Shown in pieces: positions 16,693 to 26,636 of a stretch of DNA of 64,000 nucleotides (position 1 is its first letter; each line of letters starts with the position of its first letter). The stretch lies in NCBI RefSeq assembly GCF_035503745.1, contig NZ_DATJTC010000022.1, forward strand, positions 15,659-79,658, written 5' to 3'. A program made the position numbers and the translations under genes. Below the pieces are notes generated by a model, which was not told where the DNA came from, searched no databases, and worked only from the letters and a program-made list of their open reading frames with translations. This stretch comes from Dyella_B sp035503745. Its GTDB lineage: Bacteria; Pseudomonadota; Gammaproteobacteria; Xanthomonadales; Rhodanobacteraceae.

Positions 16693-17349
16693 GTGAAAAC
16701 GTATCGAGAAATACTCAAAAGAGTTGGCGTTGTTTTGATATTCGTCGGCTTGGCCGACCTTGCGTATATGGTTTACTGCATCAGTACCAAACAGAACTAT
16801 TCGTCTAGCTTGAACATCTTTGCAGTCGCCGCTGGAATATTTCTTTGGCGCGGCCACCTAGGTGCGGCACGTCTTGTAGCTCGCTTCGGTGCCTTCTTTC
16901 TCGCCGCCTCTATCGGAACGCTTCTGTTCCTTGCCCCGTTCCTTCAACCTATGGATCTGTGGATTACTAAGCTAAGGCTGAATCCGATCGCGTCGGCATG
17001 GGGATTTATGGTGACGTTGGCTCTACTCGGTCTGTTCGCGTGGGCCTATGCGCAATTGCGCTCCGCTCCCGTTCTCCAGGCCCTCCAGAGCCACGGTCGT
17101 CCTACGGCGGCTCCAAAACTGACCATAGGCATTGGGTTCGCGCTTCCGATCGCCATGTCGATTCTCTTTCACTTCACTTTGAGTGGTGATGCGGGATCCA
17201 AGGCTATTGATCTGGCCAAGTCAGAATATGGAACTCAATACAAGTACTCCCCAACGGCAATCAATTGGGCCGACAATCATGTCCTAGTAACGTTAACGGC
17301 CTACAACGACCATGAGATCAAAGTCGTAACCGTTGAATGGCAGCAATAG
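16693..17349 (+). CDS. Multi-pass membrane hypothetical protein (218 aa)
   Basis: About five membrane helices are visible (around residues 10-30, 38-53, 58-82, 100-120 and 143-162), followed by a soluble C-terminal segment of about 50 residues ending VVTVEWQQ. No family is recognised. I chose the GTG at 16693 because AGGGG stands five bases upstream; a longer TTG start at 16651 lacks a ribosome site. It lies 170 bases after the coiled-coil protein. The set of small membrane proteins resembles immunity-gene clusters in polymorphic-toxin loci, but no toxin is present. Confidence 0.6.
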   Translation: MKTYREILKRVGVVLIFVGLADLAYMVYCISTKQNYSSSLNIFAVAAGIFLWRGHLGAARLVARFGAFFLAASIGTLLFLAPFLQPMDLWITKLRLNPIASAWGFMVTLALLGLFAWAYAQLRSAPVLQALQSHGRPTAAPKLTIGIGFALPIAMSILFHFTLSGDAGSKAIDLAKSEYGTQYKYSPTAINWADNHVLVTLTAYNDHEIKVVTVEWQQ

Positions 17350-17424
17350 TCGCTTGAAAAGGTCCGTTCCCAAAGCAGACGTCGGCCCCGCGTTTGATAC
17401 CGTCACAGTTGACAGCAGCCCGCC

Positions 17425-17586
17425 GTGGAAAAGCTCGCGGTAACTATCCAACTGACCGAAGACGACTATCGGCAAGGCTCGCTGGTTGCGGCGCGCTGGA
17501 GGAAAAGAAGATGGATTGCAGGGGGATTATCGTGGTCATCCATCACTGATGATGGAGTCAAGTCGGCAAATAATCAGCCGCGCTGA
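17425..17586 (+). pseudogene. Truncated YcxB-like protein remnant
   Basis: A 53-codon frame opens with EKLAVTIQLTEDDYRQGSLV, which resembles the N-terminus of YcxB-family membrane proteins as I remember them. A short basic stretch and a segment like the family's DG-VKSAN region follow, after which the frame stops. The membrane helices and C-terminal half are missing. The frame crosses the att-like repeat at 17563-17573 and its last codons overlap the end of rbsK on the other strand. It looks like a gene cut off at an island boundary. There is no strong ribosome site. Confidence 0.4.
17563..17573 (+). repeat. Partial copy of the mnmE att-like site (attR candidate)
   Basis: TCGGCAAATAA differs at one of 11 positions from the end of mnmE (TCGGCAAGTAA, 14730-14740), in the same orientation. 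It ends exactly where the rbsK stop codon begins. The left seven bases of the 18-base site are not conserved, so this is weak evidence on its own; its position at the compositional boundary is what makes it notable. Confidence 0.35.
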
Positions 17587-18470
17587 CGGGCCAGCAACGC
17601 ATCGACTTCCGCGGGGTGCGGCATGCCGCCGCGCGCGCCAAGGCGGGTGACGGAGAGTGCTGCCGCGGCGCAGGCTTTGCGCACGGCAATGGGCAGGCCT
17701 TCATGCAGGAACACGGCCAATGCGGCATTGAAGGTGTCGCCGGCGCCGGTGCTGTCCACGGCTTCCACGTTGAAGCCTTCCTGGTGTTGGGCCTCGCCTT
17801 CCTCGCGGAACCACGCGCCCTCGGCGCCGCGTGTCAGCACCACGGGGCACGGCGAACGGCGCATCAATGTGCGGAAATCCTCGCTGGCGTCCGCGTCGAG
17901 CAGGGTGGCCAGTTCGTGCTGGTTGGGTGTGATGTAGCGGGCCAGTTGCAGCCATTCCGACGGAAGGCGCTGCGCCGGCGCCGGGTTCAGGATGACCGGC
18001 ACGTGCAGGGCGTGCCCGATGCGCAGCGTCGCTTCCACCGTTTCCAGCGGTATTTCCATCTGCACCAGCACGGCATCGGCGCGCGCGATCGCTTCGCGTG
18101 CATCCTCCACTTGCGCGGGTGTCACCCGCGCATTGGCGCCGGGTGTCACGATGATCTGGTTTTCGCCGCCAGCGACGGTGATCGACGCGGTGCCGCTGCT
18201 GCAATCGTCGATGCGCGCGACGTGTTCGACGTCGATGTCTTCGGCAGCGAGCGCGTCGCGCAGCGGCTGGCCGAACGCATCGTCGCCCACGGCACCGACC
18301 ATGTGTACCTGCGCGCCCAGGCGCGCCGCCGCTACGGCCTGGTTACCGCCTTTGCCACCGTGCAGGGATACGAAACGTTCACCGAGCAAGGTTTCGCCCG
18401 GCGCGGGAAACCGCGGCGACACCGTGACCAGGTCCATGTTGATGCTGCCGACGACGACCAGGCGAGTCAT
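17574..18470 (-). CDS. rbsK: Ribokinase (PfkB family)
   Basis: A 298-residue PfkB-family sugar kinase that phosphorylates D-ribose to ribose 5-phosphate. The N-terminal signature SINMDLVTVSPRFPAPGET and the substrate loop GGKGGNQAVAAARLGA are typical of ribokinase, not fructokinase. The ATP/anion-hole motif DSTGAGDTFNAALA contains the catalytic Asp. No rbs transporter or regulator lies next to it. It converges on the island after mnmE, and its stop codon abuts the att-like repeat. Confidence 0.92.
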   Translation of the reverse strand: MTRLVVVGSINMDLVTVSPRFPAPGETLLGERFVSLHGGKGGNQAVAAARLGAQVHMVGAVGDDAFGQPLRDALAAEDIDVEHVARIDDCSSGTASITVAGGENQIIVTPGANARVTPAQVEDAREAIARADAVLVQMEIPLETVEATLRIGHALHVPVILNPAPAQRLPSEWLQLARYITPNQHELATLLDADASEDFRTLMRRSPCPVVLTRGAEGAWFREEGEAQHQEGFNVEAVDSTGAGDTFNAALAVFLHEGLPIAVRKACAAAALSVTRLGARGGMPHPAEVDALLARQRG

Positions 18471-18590
18471 AGGGTGCTCTTCAAGCGACGCGCAAATGCG
18501 TACCCCGGAGAGCGTATAGGCGAACGTGCCGATGTGGTAGCGCGTTTCCCCCTGCGCGCCGGCGGTGGCCGGTGCGCAGGGGTTTCGCCG

Positions 18591-19049
18591 TCAGTTGCCG
18601 CCGCCGGAGCTGCTTTCGCCGCCGTTGCCTTGGCCGCCGCCATTGCGGCTGTTCTGCATGCGTTCGCGCAGCTGCTGTTTCATGTTCGCGTACTGGGTTT
18701 GTTGCGCGGGCGTGAGCACACTGTTGATCTGCGTATCGCTGTCACGCTGGATGGAACGCATTTTTGCGCGTCGATCCTGCGGTGAAAGCGAGCTGTCGCC
18801 GCGCAGGGCTTCCATCTGCTGCTGGCGGTTTTGCAGGATGGTGGCGATCTTGGACGATTGATCGTCGCTCAGCCCCAGGCGCTTGGTCAGCCGGGCCGCC
18901 TGCCTCTGCGGATCGGCGTGCCGGGGCGTCCCCGTGGACGCGCTGCTGGAGCCGGCTGGGGCACTGTCCTGGGCGAACGCAGGGGCGGCGAAACCGGCGA
19001 CGCCGAGCGAAAGAGCGAGCAGGGCAAAACGCGATGCGAATGGCTTCAT
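18591..19049 (-). CDS. Spy/CpxP-like periplasmic protein
   Basis: A 152-residue exported protein with signal peptide (FALLALSLGVAGFAAPAFAQ). Its helical core has the pattern LTKRLGLSDDQSSKIATILQ and an LTPAQQTQYANMKQQL segment, the LTxxQ-type motif of Spy/CpxP proteins. Those act as periplasmic chaperones or envelope-stress sensors. The C-terminus is a Gly/Ser/Asn-rich tail. The ATG at 19049, with GGAG seven bases upstream, was preferred to the longer open frame because it places the signal peptide at the N-terminus. It lies 120 bases after the rbsK start. Confidence 0.75.
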   Translation of the reverse strand: MKPFASRFALLALSLGVAGFAAPAFAQDSAPAGSSSASTGTPRHADPQRQAARLTKRLGLSDDQSSKIATILQNRQQQMEALRGDSSLSPQDRRAKMRSIQRDSDTQINSVLTPAQQTQYANMKQQLRERMQNSRNGGGQGNGGESSSGGGN

Positions 19050-19262
19050 GGTGGGACTCCGTGGCGCGGAAAGCGTGGATGGTTTGGGCAACGCTTGCCT
19101 GTCTTCCAACGATGAACGTGCTGCGGCGTTTACTTGCGGCATCGCGCCGGCGCGCTGTCCGTCAAGAAAATGCGAAACGCCCTGCACATGCGCCTTATCG
19201 CCATACGCCTTGAAACCGCCCCTGATGGCCCAGACGCTGAGGGTTTGCGTTGGAGATCGAGC

Positions 19263-19949
19263 ATGATCGACTTGTATTACTGGCCTACGCCGAACGGCCA
19301 CAAGATAGCCTTGATGCTGGAGGAAACCGGCCTGGCCTACCGCATCAAGCCGGTGAACATCGGCAAGGGCGAACAATTCGAACCGGCGTTCCTGAAGATC
19401 TCGCCCAACAACCGCATGCCGGCGATCGTGGACCACGCGCCTGCCGATGGCGGCGAAGCGCTAAGCGTGTTTGAGTCGGGTGCGATCCTGCAGTACTTGG
19501 CCGAAAAGACCGGCCGTTTCCTGCCGGCGACGCTGCGCGGCCGAACCACGGTGATGGAATGGCTGTTCTGGCAGGTCGGCGGACTAGGGCCGATGCTTGG
19601 CCAAAACCATCACTTCAATCGCTACGCGCCGGAGAAAATCCCGTACGCGATCGATCGCTATACGCGCGAAGCGCGCCGCCTCTACGGCGTGCTGGACCGG
19701 CGCCTGGAAGGCCGCGATTTCATCGCCGGCCACGATTACACCATCGCCGACATGGCCGCCTATCCCTGGACGGTATCGCACGAAAGCCAGGGCGTGAATC
19801 CCGACGATTTCCCCCACTTCAAGCGCTGGTTCGAGCGCATCGCCGCCCGCGCGGCCACCCAGCGTGCGTACGCAATCGCCGACACCATCGAGGGCCGTGC
19901 GGACCCAAGCAAGGACGAAGAGGCGCGACGCAACTTGTTTGGGCGCTGA
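19263..19949 (+). CDS. Glutathione S-transferase, YfcG-like disulfide-bond oxidoreductase
   Basis: A 228-residue GST. The N-terminal thioredoxin-like domain starts DLYYWPTPNGHKIALMLEE and has ISPNNRMPAIVD and SVFESGAILQYLAEKTG, which bind glutathione. The all-helical C-terminal domain has WLFWQVGGLGPMLGQNHHF and YTIADMAAYPW. These features match the YfcG/Ure2p-like group, which has disulfide-reductase activity rather than classic conjugation. GGAGA lies eight bases before the ATG at 19263. It stands alone and is followed by a terminator. Confidence 0.88.
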   Translation: MIDLYYWPTPNGHKIALMLEETGLAYRIKPVNIGKGEQFEPAFLKISPNNRMPAIVDHAPADGGEALSVFESGAILQYLAEKTGRFLPATLRGRTTVMEWLFWQVGGLGPMLGQNHHFNRYAPEKIPYAIDRYTREARRLYGVLDRRLEGRDFIAGHDYTIADMAAYPWTVSHESQGVNPDDFPHFKRWFERIAARAATQRAYAIADTIEGRADPSKDEEARRNLFGR

Positions 19950-19974
19950 AGGCGCCTGCTGCCGCGCAATGAAA

Positions 19975-19999
19975 AGCCCGCAGGGAGGGCGGGCTCTTT
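19975..19999 (+). terminator. Rho-independent terminator after the GST gene
   Basis: A 7-bp GC-rich stem AGCCCGC / GCGGGCT with a seven-base loop is followed by CTTT. On the minus strand the stem is followed by TTTTC, so it may also serve the gene ending at 20018. It lies about 25 bases after the GST stop codon. Confidence 0.7.
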
Positions 20000-20017
20000 C
20001 GTGCGGTGTACTTTTTA

Positions 20018-20632
20018 TCAGTGCGCCCGGCCCACGCCCGAGTCGCCCTGCAGCAGCGGCGGCGGTGCGCCGGCCACGGCGAGCAGCGAGGTGGCGTAGC
20101 CGTCTTCGATCGTCACCGTCGAGACCTCGTCCCAGGCGAAGAATGACGGTTCGCGCAGCCACTCCGCATCGGGGGTGATTTCCTGCATGTTGAAACCATC
20201 TTCCTCGACGCTGACCAGGCGGCCGATGTAGCAGACTTCGGCCTCGTCCTCGCTGTCCACGTGCACGCCGATCACCGGCGCCATGGCGCTGGCGGCCTGC
20301 ACCACGTCGCGGATGCTGTCGAGCGGAAAATTACGCGGCGGACGTGGCGTGAGGTTTTTCAGCGCCAGCGCCTTTTCCATGAACAAGTGATGTTTGTCCG
20401 GCGTTTCCAGTTCGCTGACGTCGCGGTGCCGCATGACGTACATGCCATCGTAGGTGATGCCGTCGCCCACGACCCATAGCAGGAAGAACTCGCGCCCCAC
20501 GCCGCCGACGTAACCGCAGAAGCTGCCGTGTTCGAGTTCGCCGCGCCACAACCGCACCATCTGCTGATTTTGTTGCGCCTCGCGCAGCTGCGCACGCTGG
20601 CCGGTGATCTTCAATTCAATAATCTTGCCCAT
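20018..20632 (-). CDS. Hypothetical protein (204 aa) downstream of hslU
   Basis: No family is recognised. The protein is soluble, without signal peptide or membrane helices, and acidic. It contains beta-rich segments (YVGGVGREFFLLWVVGDGI, YDGMYVMRHRDVSE) and a second half with EVCYIGRLVSVEEDGFNMQEI, which could form small barrel-like domains. The start is uncertain: ATGs at 20632 and 20641 are both possible and neither has a good ribosome site. It is co-directional with hslVU, 113 bases downstream of hslU. Confidence 0.6.
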   Translation of the reverse strand: MGKIIELKITGQRAQLREAQQNQQMVRLWRGELEHGSFCGYVGGVGREFFLLWVVGDGITYDGMYVMRHRDVSELETPDKHHLFMEKALALKNLTPRPPRNFPLDSIRDVVQAASAMAPVIGVHVDSEDEAEVCYIGRLVSVEEDGFNMQEITPDAEWLREPSFFAWDEVSTVTIEDGYATSLLAVAGAPPPLLQGDSGVGRAH

Positions 20633-20745
20633 GGCGACCATTTTACCAGAGGGGTTCCCGGCGCTTTGTTTACAGCTCGCTAAGGTACCCGCGGGCTGGG
20701 ACATTTATCCTTTACAGTCATGTGGTTACGTGAATTCGGCGGCGC

Positions 20746-22086
<1,341 letters not shown>

Positions 22087-22192
22087 GAGGTCACCGGAAA
22101 AATGTGGGTGGCTCCGTTCGGCCGGCGCAGGCGCAACCCATGTTGCCGCGGCGCTGCCGGTCGATGACGGTGTTACAGGAGCGGGCCGACGA

Positions 22193-22726
22193 TCAAAGCT
22201 CTTCGATCGTGGTGTTGTGATTGGTGTAGATGCAGATGTCGCCGGCGATCTTCAATGCGCGCTCGACGATCGCGCGCGCGTCCAGCTCGGTGTTCTCCAT
22301 CAGCGCCAGCGCGGCTGACTGTGCGTACGGGCCGCCGGAACCGATCGCGATCAAGCCATGCTCGGGTTCGAGCACGTCGCCGTTGCCGGAAATCAGCAGC
22401 GAAGCATCCTTGTCGGCTACCGCCAGCATCGCTTCGAGGCGGCCCAGGCGGCGGTCGGTGCGCCATTCCTTAGCCATCTCGACGGCCGCGCGGGTGAGGT
22501 TGCCGCTGTGCTTGTCCAGCTTCTGCTCGAACAGTTCGAACAGCGTGAAGGCATCGGCGGTGGCGCCGGCGAAGCCCGCCAGCACGTCGCCCTTGCCCAG
22601 GCGGCGGATCTTGCGCGCGTTGGCCTTCATCACCGTATTGCCCAGCGTGACCTGGCCGTCGCCGCCGATCACGACGCGGCCGTGCCGGCGCACCGAGACG
22701 ATGGTGGTGGCGTGGAACGATTCCAT
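22193..22726 (-). CDS. hslV: ATP-dependent protease subunit HslV (ClpQ)
   Basis: A 177-residue proteasome-like N-terminal nucleophile hydrolase. The mature N-terminus is expected to be the first Thr of ATTIVSVRRHGRVVIGGDGQ, after removal of six residues. The core GFAGATADAFTLFELFE and GSGGPYAQSAALAL segments are standard. It forms a double hexamer capped by HslU. It lies between xerC and hslU in a cluster read from lptM to hslU. It starts 154 bases after xerC. Confidence 0.97.
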   Translation of the reverse strand: MESFHATTIVSVRRHGRVVIGGDGQVTLGNTVMKANARKIRRLGKGDVLAGFAGATADAFTLFELFEQKLDKHSGNLTRAAVEMAKEWRTDRRLGRLEAMLAVADKDASLLISGNGDVLEPEHGLIAIGSGGPYAQSAALALMENTELDARAIVERALKIAGDICIYTNHNTTIEEL

Positions 22727-22880
22727 GGAGTTCTCCGAAAACGAGCCTAGCCCCCAAACGTGGGGCCGGGGTGCCTGATTCCAAGCGGTGGACCGGCCCT
22801 TGGCGGCGCGACCGGAGCGACACCGTGCCGTCCGCCATCACGCGCCACGCCGGCAGGGCGGCGATCGGGGGCGGGCAGCG

Positions 22881-23771
22881 TTACGATCCTTTGCGCCGCG
22901 CGCGCGGATGCGCGGCGTCGTACACCTTGGCCAGGTGCTGGAAGTCCAGATGCGTATAAATCTGCGTGGTGGCGATGTCGGCGTGGCCGAGCAGCTCCTG
23001 CACCGCGCGCAGGTCGCCGGACGATTCCAGCATGTGGCTAGCGAAAGTATGGCGCAGCAAATGCGGATGCACGTGCTTGGCAAAACCCTGGCGCAGCGCC
23101 AAGGTTTTCATGCGCGCCTGCACGGTGCGCGGACTGATCGGCGCGCCGCCGCGGCCGCGAAACACCGGCGCATCGGCATCGCGGCCCTGCGCCTGGCCCA
23201 GGGCGCGCAGCGCGTCGATGGCGTGACGTCCCACCGGCACGATGCGCGTCTTGCGGCCCTTGCCCAGCACGCGCACTTCGCCGGCATCCAGATCCAGATC
23301 CAGCCAGCGCAAGCCGGTCAGCTCGGACAGGCGCAGGCCGGAGGAATAGAACAACTCCAGCATCGCGCGATCGCGCACCCCCAGCGCATCCTCGCCCTCG
23401 CCTTCCACCAGCGCGGTCGCTTCATCGACGTCCAGCACCTGTGGCAGTTTGCGATGCACCTTGGGTCCGCGCACCCCGGCCAGCGGATCGTGCGTGATCA
23501 AGCCTTCGCGTGTGAGTTGCCGGAACAAACTGCGGCACGAGGAAAGCAGCCGCTGCAGGCTCTTGGGCGACAGGCCGGCACGATGTTCGGCGGCGATGAA
23601 GCCGCGCATGCGGCCGGGCATCAGCGCGTCGAACGATTCGATCTGTTGCGTCTGCATGAAGCGCAGCAGCTTGGCCAGGTCGCGGCGATAGCCGTCGATG
23701 GTGTGCGCCGACGCCTTGCGCTCGGTGGCCAGCCGCGCGAGCCATGCTTGGACCAGGGCCTGGGTTTGCAC
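22881..23771 (-). CDS. xerC: Tyrosine recombinase XerC
   Basis: A 296-residue tyrosine recombinase that with XerD resolves chromosome dimers at dif. The N-terminal SAM-like domain includes WLARLATERKASAHTIDGYRRDL. Catalytic residues can be placed: Arg in SSGLRLSELTGL, Lys in GKGRKTRIVP, HxxR in HLLRHTFASHM, His in GHADI and Tyr in TQIYTHLD. The order DUF484-xerC-hslV-hslU supports XerC and argues against a phage integrase. It starts 8 bases after the DUF484 gene. Confidence 0.95.
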   Translation of the reverse strand: MQTQALVQAWLARLATERKASAHTIDGYRRDLAKLLRFMQTQQIESFDALMPGRMRGFIAAEHRAGLSPKSLQRLLSSCRSLFRQLTREGLITHDPLAGVRGPKVHRKLPQVLDVDEATALVEGEGEDALGVRDRAMLELFYSSGLRLSELTGLRWLDLDLDAGEVRVLGKGRKTRIVPVGRHAIDALRALGQAQGRDADAPVFRGRGGAPISPRTVQARMKTLALRQGFAKHVHPHLLRHTFASHMLESSGDLRAVQELLGHADIATTQIYTHLDFQHLAKVYDAAHPRARRKGS

Positions 23772-23779
23772 GTGAGCGC

Positions 23780-24463
23780 TCAGGCGCCGTCTTGCAGGCG
23801 CGCCAGCGAGGCGGTGACGGTGGCGGAAATCATTTTCAGGAACATCGTGCCCATGCCCGGCTGGAAATGATCCGGATCGTGGCTGCCGATCGCCAGCAGG
23901 CCGTATTCGCCCAGCGGCATCAGCGCCACGGAGCGAACCTCCGGTGCCTGCTGGCCGAACAGGCGATACATGCGTTCGGCCGAAAGCCGTCCGGAGATCG
24001 GTTCGTGATGGGCGAGGAAGTCGGCGAATTCGGGCATGGCCGCGCGGCCGCCCGCTTCGTGTATCAACCAGTCGGCCGGCGGCAGCAGCATCTGGCCGAA
24101 CAGCACCAGGCGCACCTGGTCGGTACCGAAATCGTCGAGCAGTTTGGCCACCACCGTGCGTGCGGCCACGGCAGGGGTGTTGGCGCGCAGTACGGCGACG
24201 TTGAGTTCGTGCACGCGCTGCATAAGGCGTTCGTTCTGCGCGGCGATGGTGGTCAGCTCCACCAGTTTGCGTTCCAGGTCGCCGTTCTTGTCGCGCAGGG
24301 TTTGCAGCTGGTAGGCCGCCAGCGAGGCCACCGCGCCCTGCTCGCGCGGCATCGTCAGCACGGCGGCCAGCTCCGGATAGCTGCTGAGAAAGTCAGGATG
24401 GCGCCGCAGGTAGGCGGCTACTTCGCTGGCTTTGAGCGTGTCATCGAGCAGGGCGTTGGTCAT
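23780..24463 (-). CDS. DUF484 family protein
   Basis: A 227-residue cytoplasmic protein of the DUF484 family, which has a GAF-like fold. It begins SEVAAYLRRHPDFLSSYPEL and LTMPREQGAVASLAAYQLQ, the conserved start, followed by a coiled-coil stretch (RDKNGDLERKLVELTTIAAQNERLMQRV) and a C-terminal domain with VALMPLGEYGLLAIGSHDPDHF. Its function is not established. It is commonly found between dapF and xerC in proteobacteria, as here, and is probably co-transcribed with both. Confidence 0.9.
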   Translation of the reverse strand: MTNALLDDTLKASEVAAYLRRHPDFLSSYPELAAVLTMPREQGAVASLAAYQLQTLRDKNGDLERKLVELTTIAAQNERLMQRVHELNVAVLRANTPAVAARTVVAKLLDDFGTDQVRLVLFGQMLLPPADWLIHEAGGRAAMPEFADFLAHHEPISGRLSAERMYRLFGQQAPEVRSVALMPLGEYGLLAIGSHDPDHFQPGMGTMFLKMISATVTASLARLQDGA

Positions 24464-24535
24464 ACGCGAAACCTCGAGCCGGAGTGATGGGCGAGGGGTC
24501 GCCCGACCGCAGTGTGCGATGGACGCGCCCGCGCA

Positions 24536-25384
24536 TCAATCACCGGTTTGCCGGTCCAGCCATTCGCCTTCGAACACAAACGAGGCAGGGCCGGTCATCC
24601 ACAGGCGCTCGCCCGGGCCGTTCCAGTCGATCTGCAGGCTGCCGCCGGGCAGGTCGACCCGTACCTGTGCATCCACTTCGCCGCGCTGGCGCAGTACCGC
24701 CACGGCGGCGCAGGCGCCGGTGCCGCACGCCAGCGTCCAGCCGGCGCCGCGCTCGTGCACGCGCAGGCGCACATGCGCGCGGTTGACGACCTGCACGAAG
24801 CCGGCGTTGGCACCTTCGCGAAAGCGCGGGTGTGCGGTCAAGGCGGGCCCCAGCCGCGCCAGTTCCGGCGCGGCGAGCTCGTCCACCGCGACCACCGCGT
24901 GCGGATTGCCCATCGAGACCGCGCCGATCTCCAGCGCCTGGCCGTCCACCTCGATCGTGTGGCGTATCGCGGTCTGAGCCGCGTCGAACGGGATGCGCGA
25001 TGGGTCGAAGATCGGTTCGCCCATGTCTACCGTGACCCGGTGCGCGTCGATCAGGCGCACGGCCACAGGGCCGGAGGGACTTTCGATCTGAACCGCCTGG
25101 CCGATCGCCAGCGCACCCGCGCGATGCAACCACGCCGCCACGCAACGCACGCCGTTGCCGCACTGTCCGGAGGGCGAGCCGTCGGCGTTCCAGATGCCGT
25201 AATAGAACGCGCTGGCGCCATCGCGCGCCGGCTCCACGCTCAGCAGCTGGTCGAAGCCGACGCCGGTATGGCGGTCGGCGATGGCGCGGATCAATGCCGG
25301 GTTCAACGCCAGTGCGCCATGGCGGCCATCGATCACGACAAAGTCGTTGCCGCTGCCGTGCATTTTGGAAAAACGCAATGCCAT
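24536..25384 (-). CDS. dapF: Diaminopimelate epimerase
   Basis: A 282-residue cofactor-independent epimerase converting LL- to meso-diaminopimelate for lysine and peptidoglycan synthesis. The two catalytic cysteines are Cys75 in PSGQCGNGVRC and Cys220 in LACGTGACA. It starts MALRFSKMHGSGNDFVV, the usual N-terminus. It lies 17 bases after lptM and 72 bases before the DUF484 gene. Confidence 0.97.
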   Translation of the reverse strand: MALRFSKMHGSGNDFVVIDGRHGALALNPALIRAIADRHTGVGFDQLLSVEPARDGASAFYYGIWNADGSPSGQCGNGVRCVAAWLHRAGALAIGQAVQIESPSGPVAVRLIDAHRVTVDMGEPIFDPSRIPFDAAQTAIRHTIEVDGQALEIGAVSMGNPHAVVAVDELAAPELARLGPALTAHPRFREGANAGFVQVVNRAHVRLRVHERGAGWTLACGTGACAAVAVLRQRGEVDAQVRVDLPGGSLQIDWNGPGERLWMTGPASFVFEGEWLDRQTGD

Positions 25385-25401
25385 CGCTTCAACTCAAACC
25401 G

Positions 25402-25623
25402 TCATCCGCCGTGCAAAGGCTTGGTCACTACGCTGCTGGCGCTGGCCGGTGCCGAGCTGGAGGACGCGGGCGCGGCGGCGGAAGCGGCCGGTGCCGGTGC
25501 CGGTGCAGGCTTGGCGACCGGCTTGGGCGCGGCCGGCGGCATGTACAGCGGACCTTTGTTGCCGCAGCCGGAAAGCGCGGCCAGGGCAAGGCAAGCCGGC
25601 AGAAATAGAAGCGATCGGCGCAT
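25402..25623 (-). CDS. lptM: Small LptM (YifL)-like lipoprotein
   Basis: A 73-residue lipoprotein: signal peptide with lipobox LSGC, then GNKGPLYMPP, the LptM/YifL hallmark, and a long Ala/Pro/Ser tail. In E. coli LptM assists maturation of the LptD-LptE lipopolysaccharide translocon. I chose the ATG at 25623 (AAGGA eight bases upstream) over the longer frame from 25677, which would put residues before the signal peptide. Its place directly before dapF matches E. coli. Confidence 0.85.
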   Translation of the reverse strand: MRRSLLFLPACLALAALSGCGNKGPLYMPPAAPKPVAKPAPAPAPAASAAAPASSSSAPASASSVVTKPLHGG

Positions 25624-25759
25624 GATGCGAAGTCCTTGGAGATCGCGGCCAGTATAGCCAAGCCGCCCGCCTTGCACTGCCGCCGTGATCCGGATCTCGG
25701 CGTGCCGCCGTTATGATGCGCATCCGATCCGCATGGACGCGTGGCACGTGGAGTACCCC

Positions 25760-26449
25760 ATGAACTGGAACGAATTGCTACGTCTGCCCACCACCTTGCT
25801 CGCCATCCTGGCCGCGGTGGTGTTGTTCGTCGCGCTGGTGCAGCTGATCGCGGCACGTCAGCACGTGCTGGCGCATCGCCCGCTCGCGGCCAGCGGCCAT
25901 GCGCTGCTGCTGGTGGTGCTGGCGGTGCTGGGATTGTTCCTTGCGGGCGTGGCCATGTCGTTGCGCGGTTATCGCTTTCTTAGCGAGGAAGAACCTGTCG
26001 TGCAGATCGAGTCGCACATTCTTTCGCCGCAACGCTGGGCACTTACCGTGAGCTGGCCGGACGGTACCACCCGCAGCGTGATGCTGGCGGGCGACGACTT
26101 TCGCATCGAAGCGGTGGTGTTGAAGTGGAAACTGCCGGCGATGCTGGCCGGCCTGCCGCCGCTATACCGGCTCGACCGCCTGTCCGGACGCTATGACGAC
26201 GCCACGCAGGAAATGACCGCGCCGCGCACCGTGATCGATTTCAAGCAGGCCGGCCAGGGCGATCTGCTGGACTTGCGCAAGCAATACCCGGCCTGGCTAC
26301 CCGATGTGGATACCTTGTTCGGCAGCGGCGCGTACCTGCCGCTGGTCGATGGCGGCCACTACAGCGTGAACCTGATGCGCACGGGCGCGCTGGTGGTGCG
26401 CCCGGACGAGGCCACGCAGCAGCGCATCGGCCAGCCGCTGGGCGACTGA
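25760..26449 (+). CDS. Cytochrome-like / DUF membrane protein, unrecognised (229 aa)
   Basis: Two membrane helices at about residues 10-32 and 46-68 are followed by a soluble domain of about 160 residues that would face the periplasm. The domain has beta-rich stretches such as HILSPQRWALTVSWPDGTTR and DDFRIEAVVLKWKLP. I do not recognise the family; a multi-copper or cation-channel role has no support. GGAG lies eight bases before the ATG at 25760. It is divergent from lptM and followed by 212 bases without a gene and a terminator. Confidence 0.7.
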   Translation: MNWNELLRLPTTLLAILAAVVLFVALVQLIAARQHVLAHRPLAASGHALLLVVLAVLGLFLAGVAMSLRGYRFLSEEEPVVQIESHILSPQRWALTVSWPDGTTRSVMLAGDDFRIEAVVLKWKLPAMLAGLPPLYRLDRLSGRYDDATQEMTAPRTVIDFKQAGQGDLLDLRKQYPAWLPDVDTLFGSGAYLPLVDGGHYSVNLMRTGALVVRPDEATQQRIGQPLGD

Positions 26450-26636
26450 GCCGGTCTCGGCATACTCGCCGCGCCGCGCGCCCATCCGTTGGGCTTGGAC
26501 GGCCAGGTGCAGCGGGGGAAGCAACGGCTCGGCCAGGCCAAGTGGACCAGGCCCATGCGCCGTGCAAGCGGAGCGGCGGCGCTGCCCAACGCCGGCCACT
26601 GACCGGTGAACTGACGGCGGGCCGGGTTTAGTCGAA

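Noticed and set aside
22727..22880. Possible extra gene between hslV and xerC
   Set aside because: The short frames there are shadows with no ribosome site; the region probably holds the hslV promoter.
26450..26636. Possible structured RNA (GC-rich intergenic stretch before a terminator)
   Set aside because: I looked for SRP RNA, RNase P RNA and 6S RNA core motifs and saw none; the terminator is explained by the gene before it.
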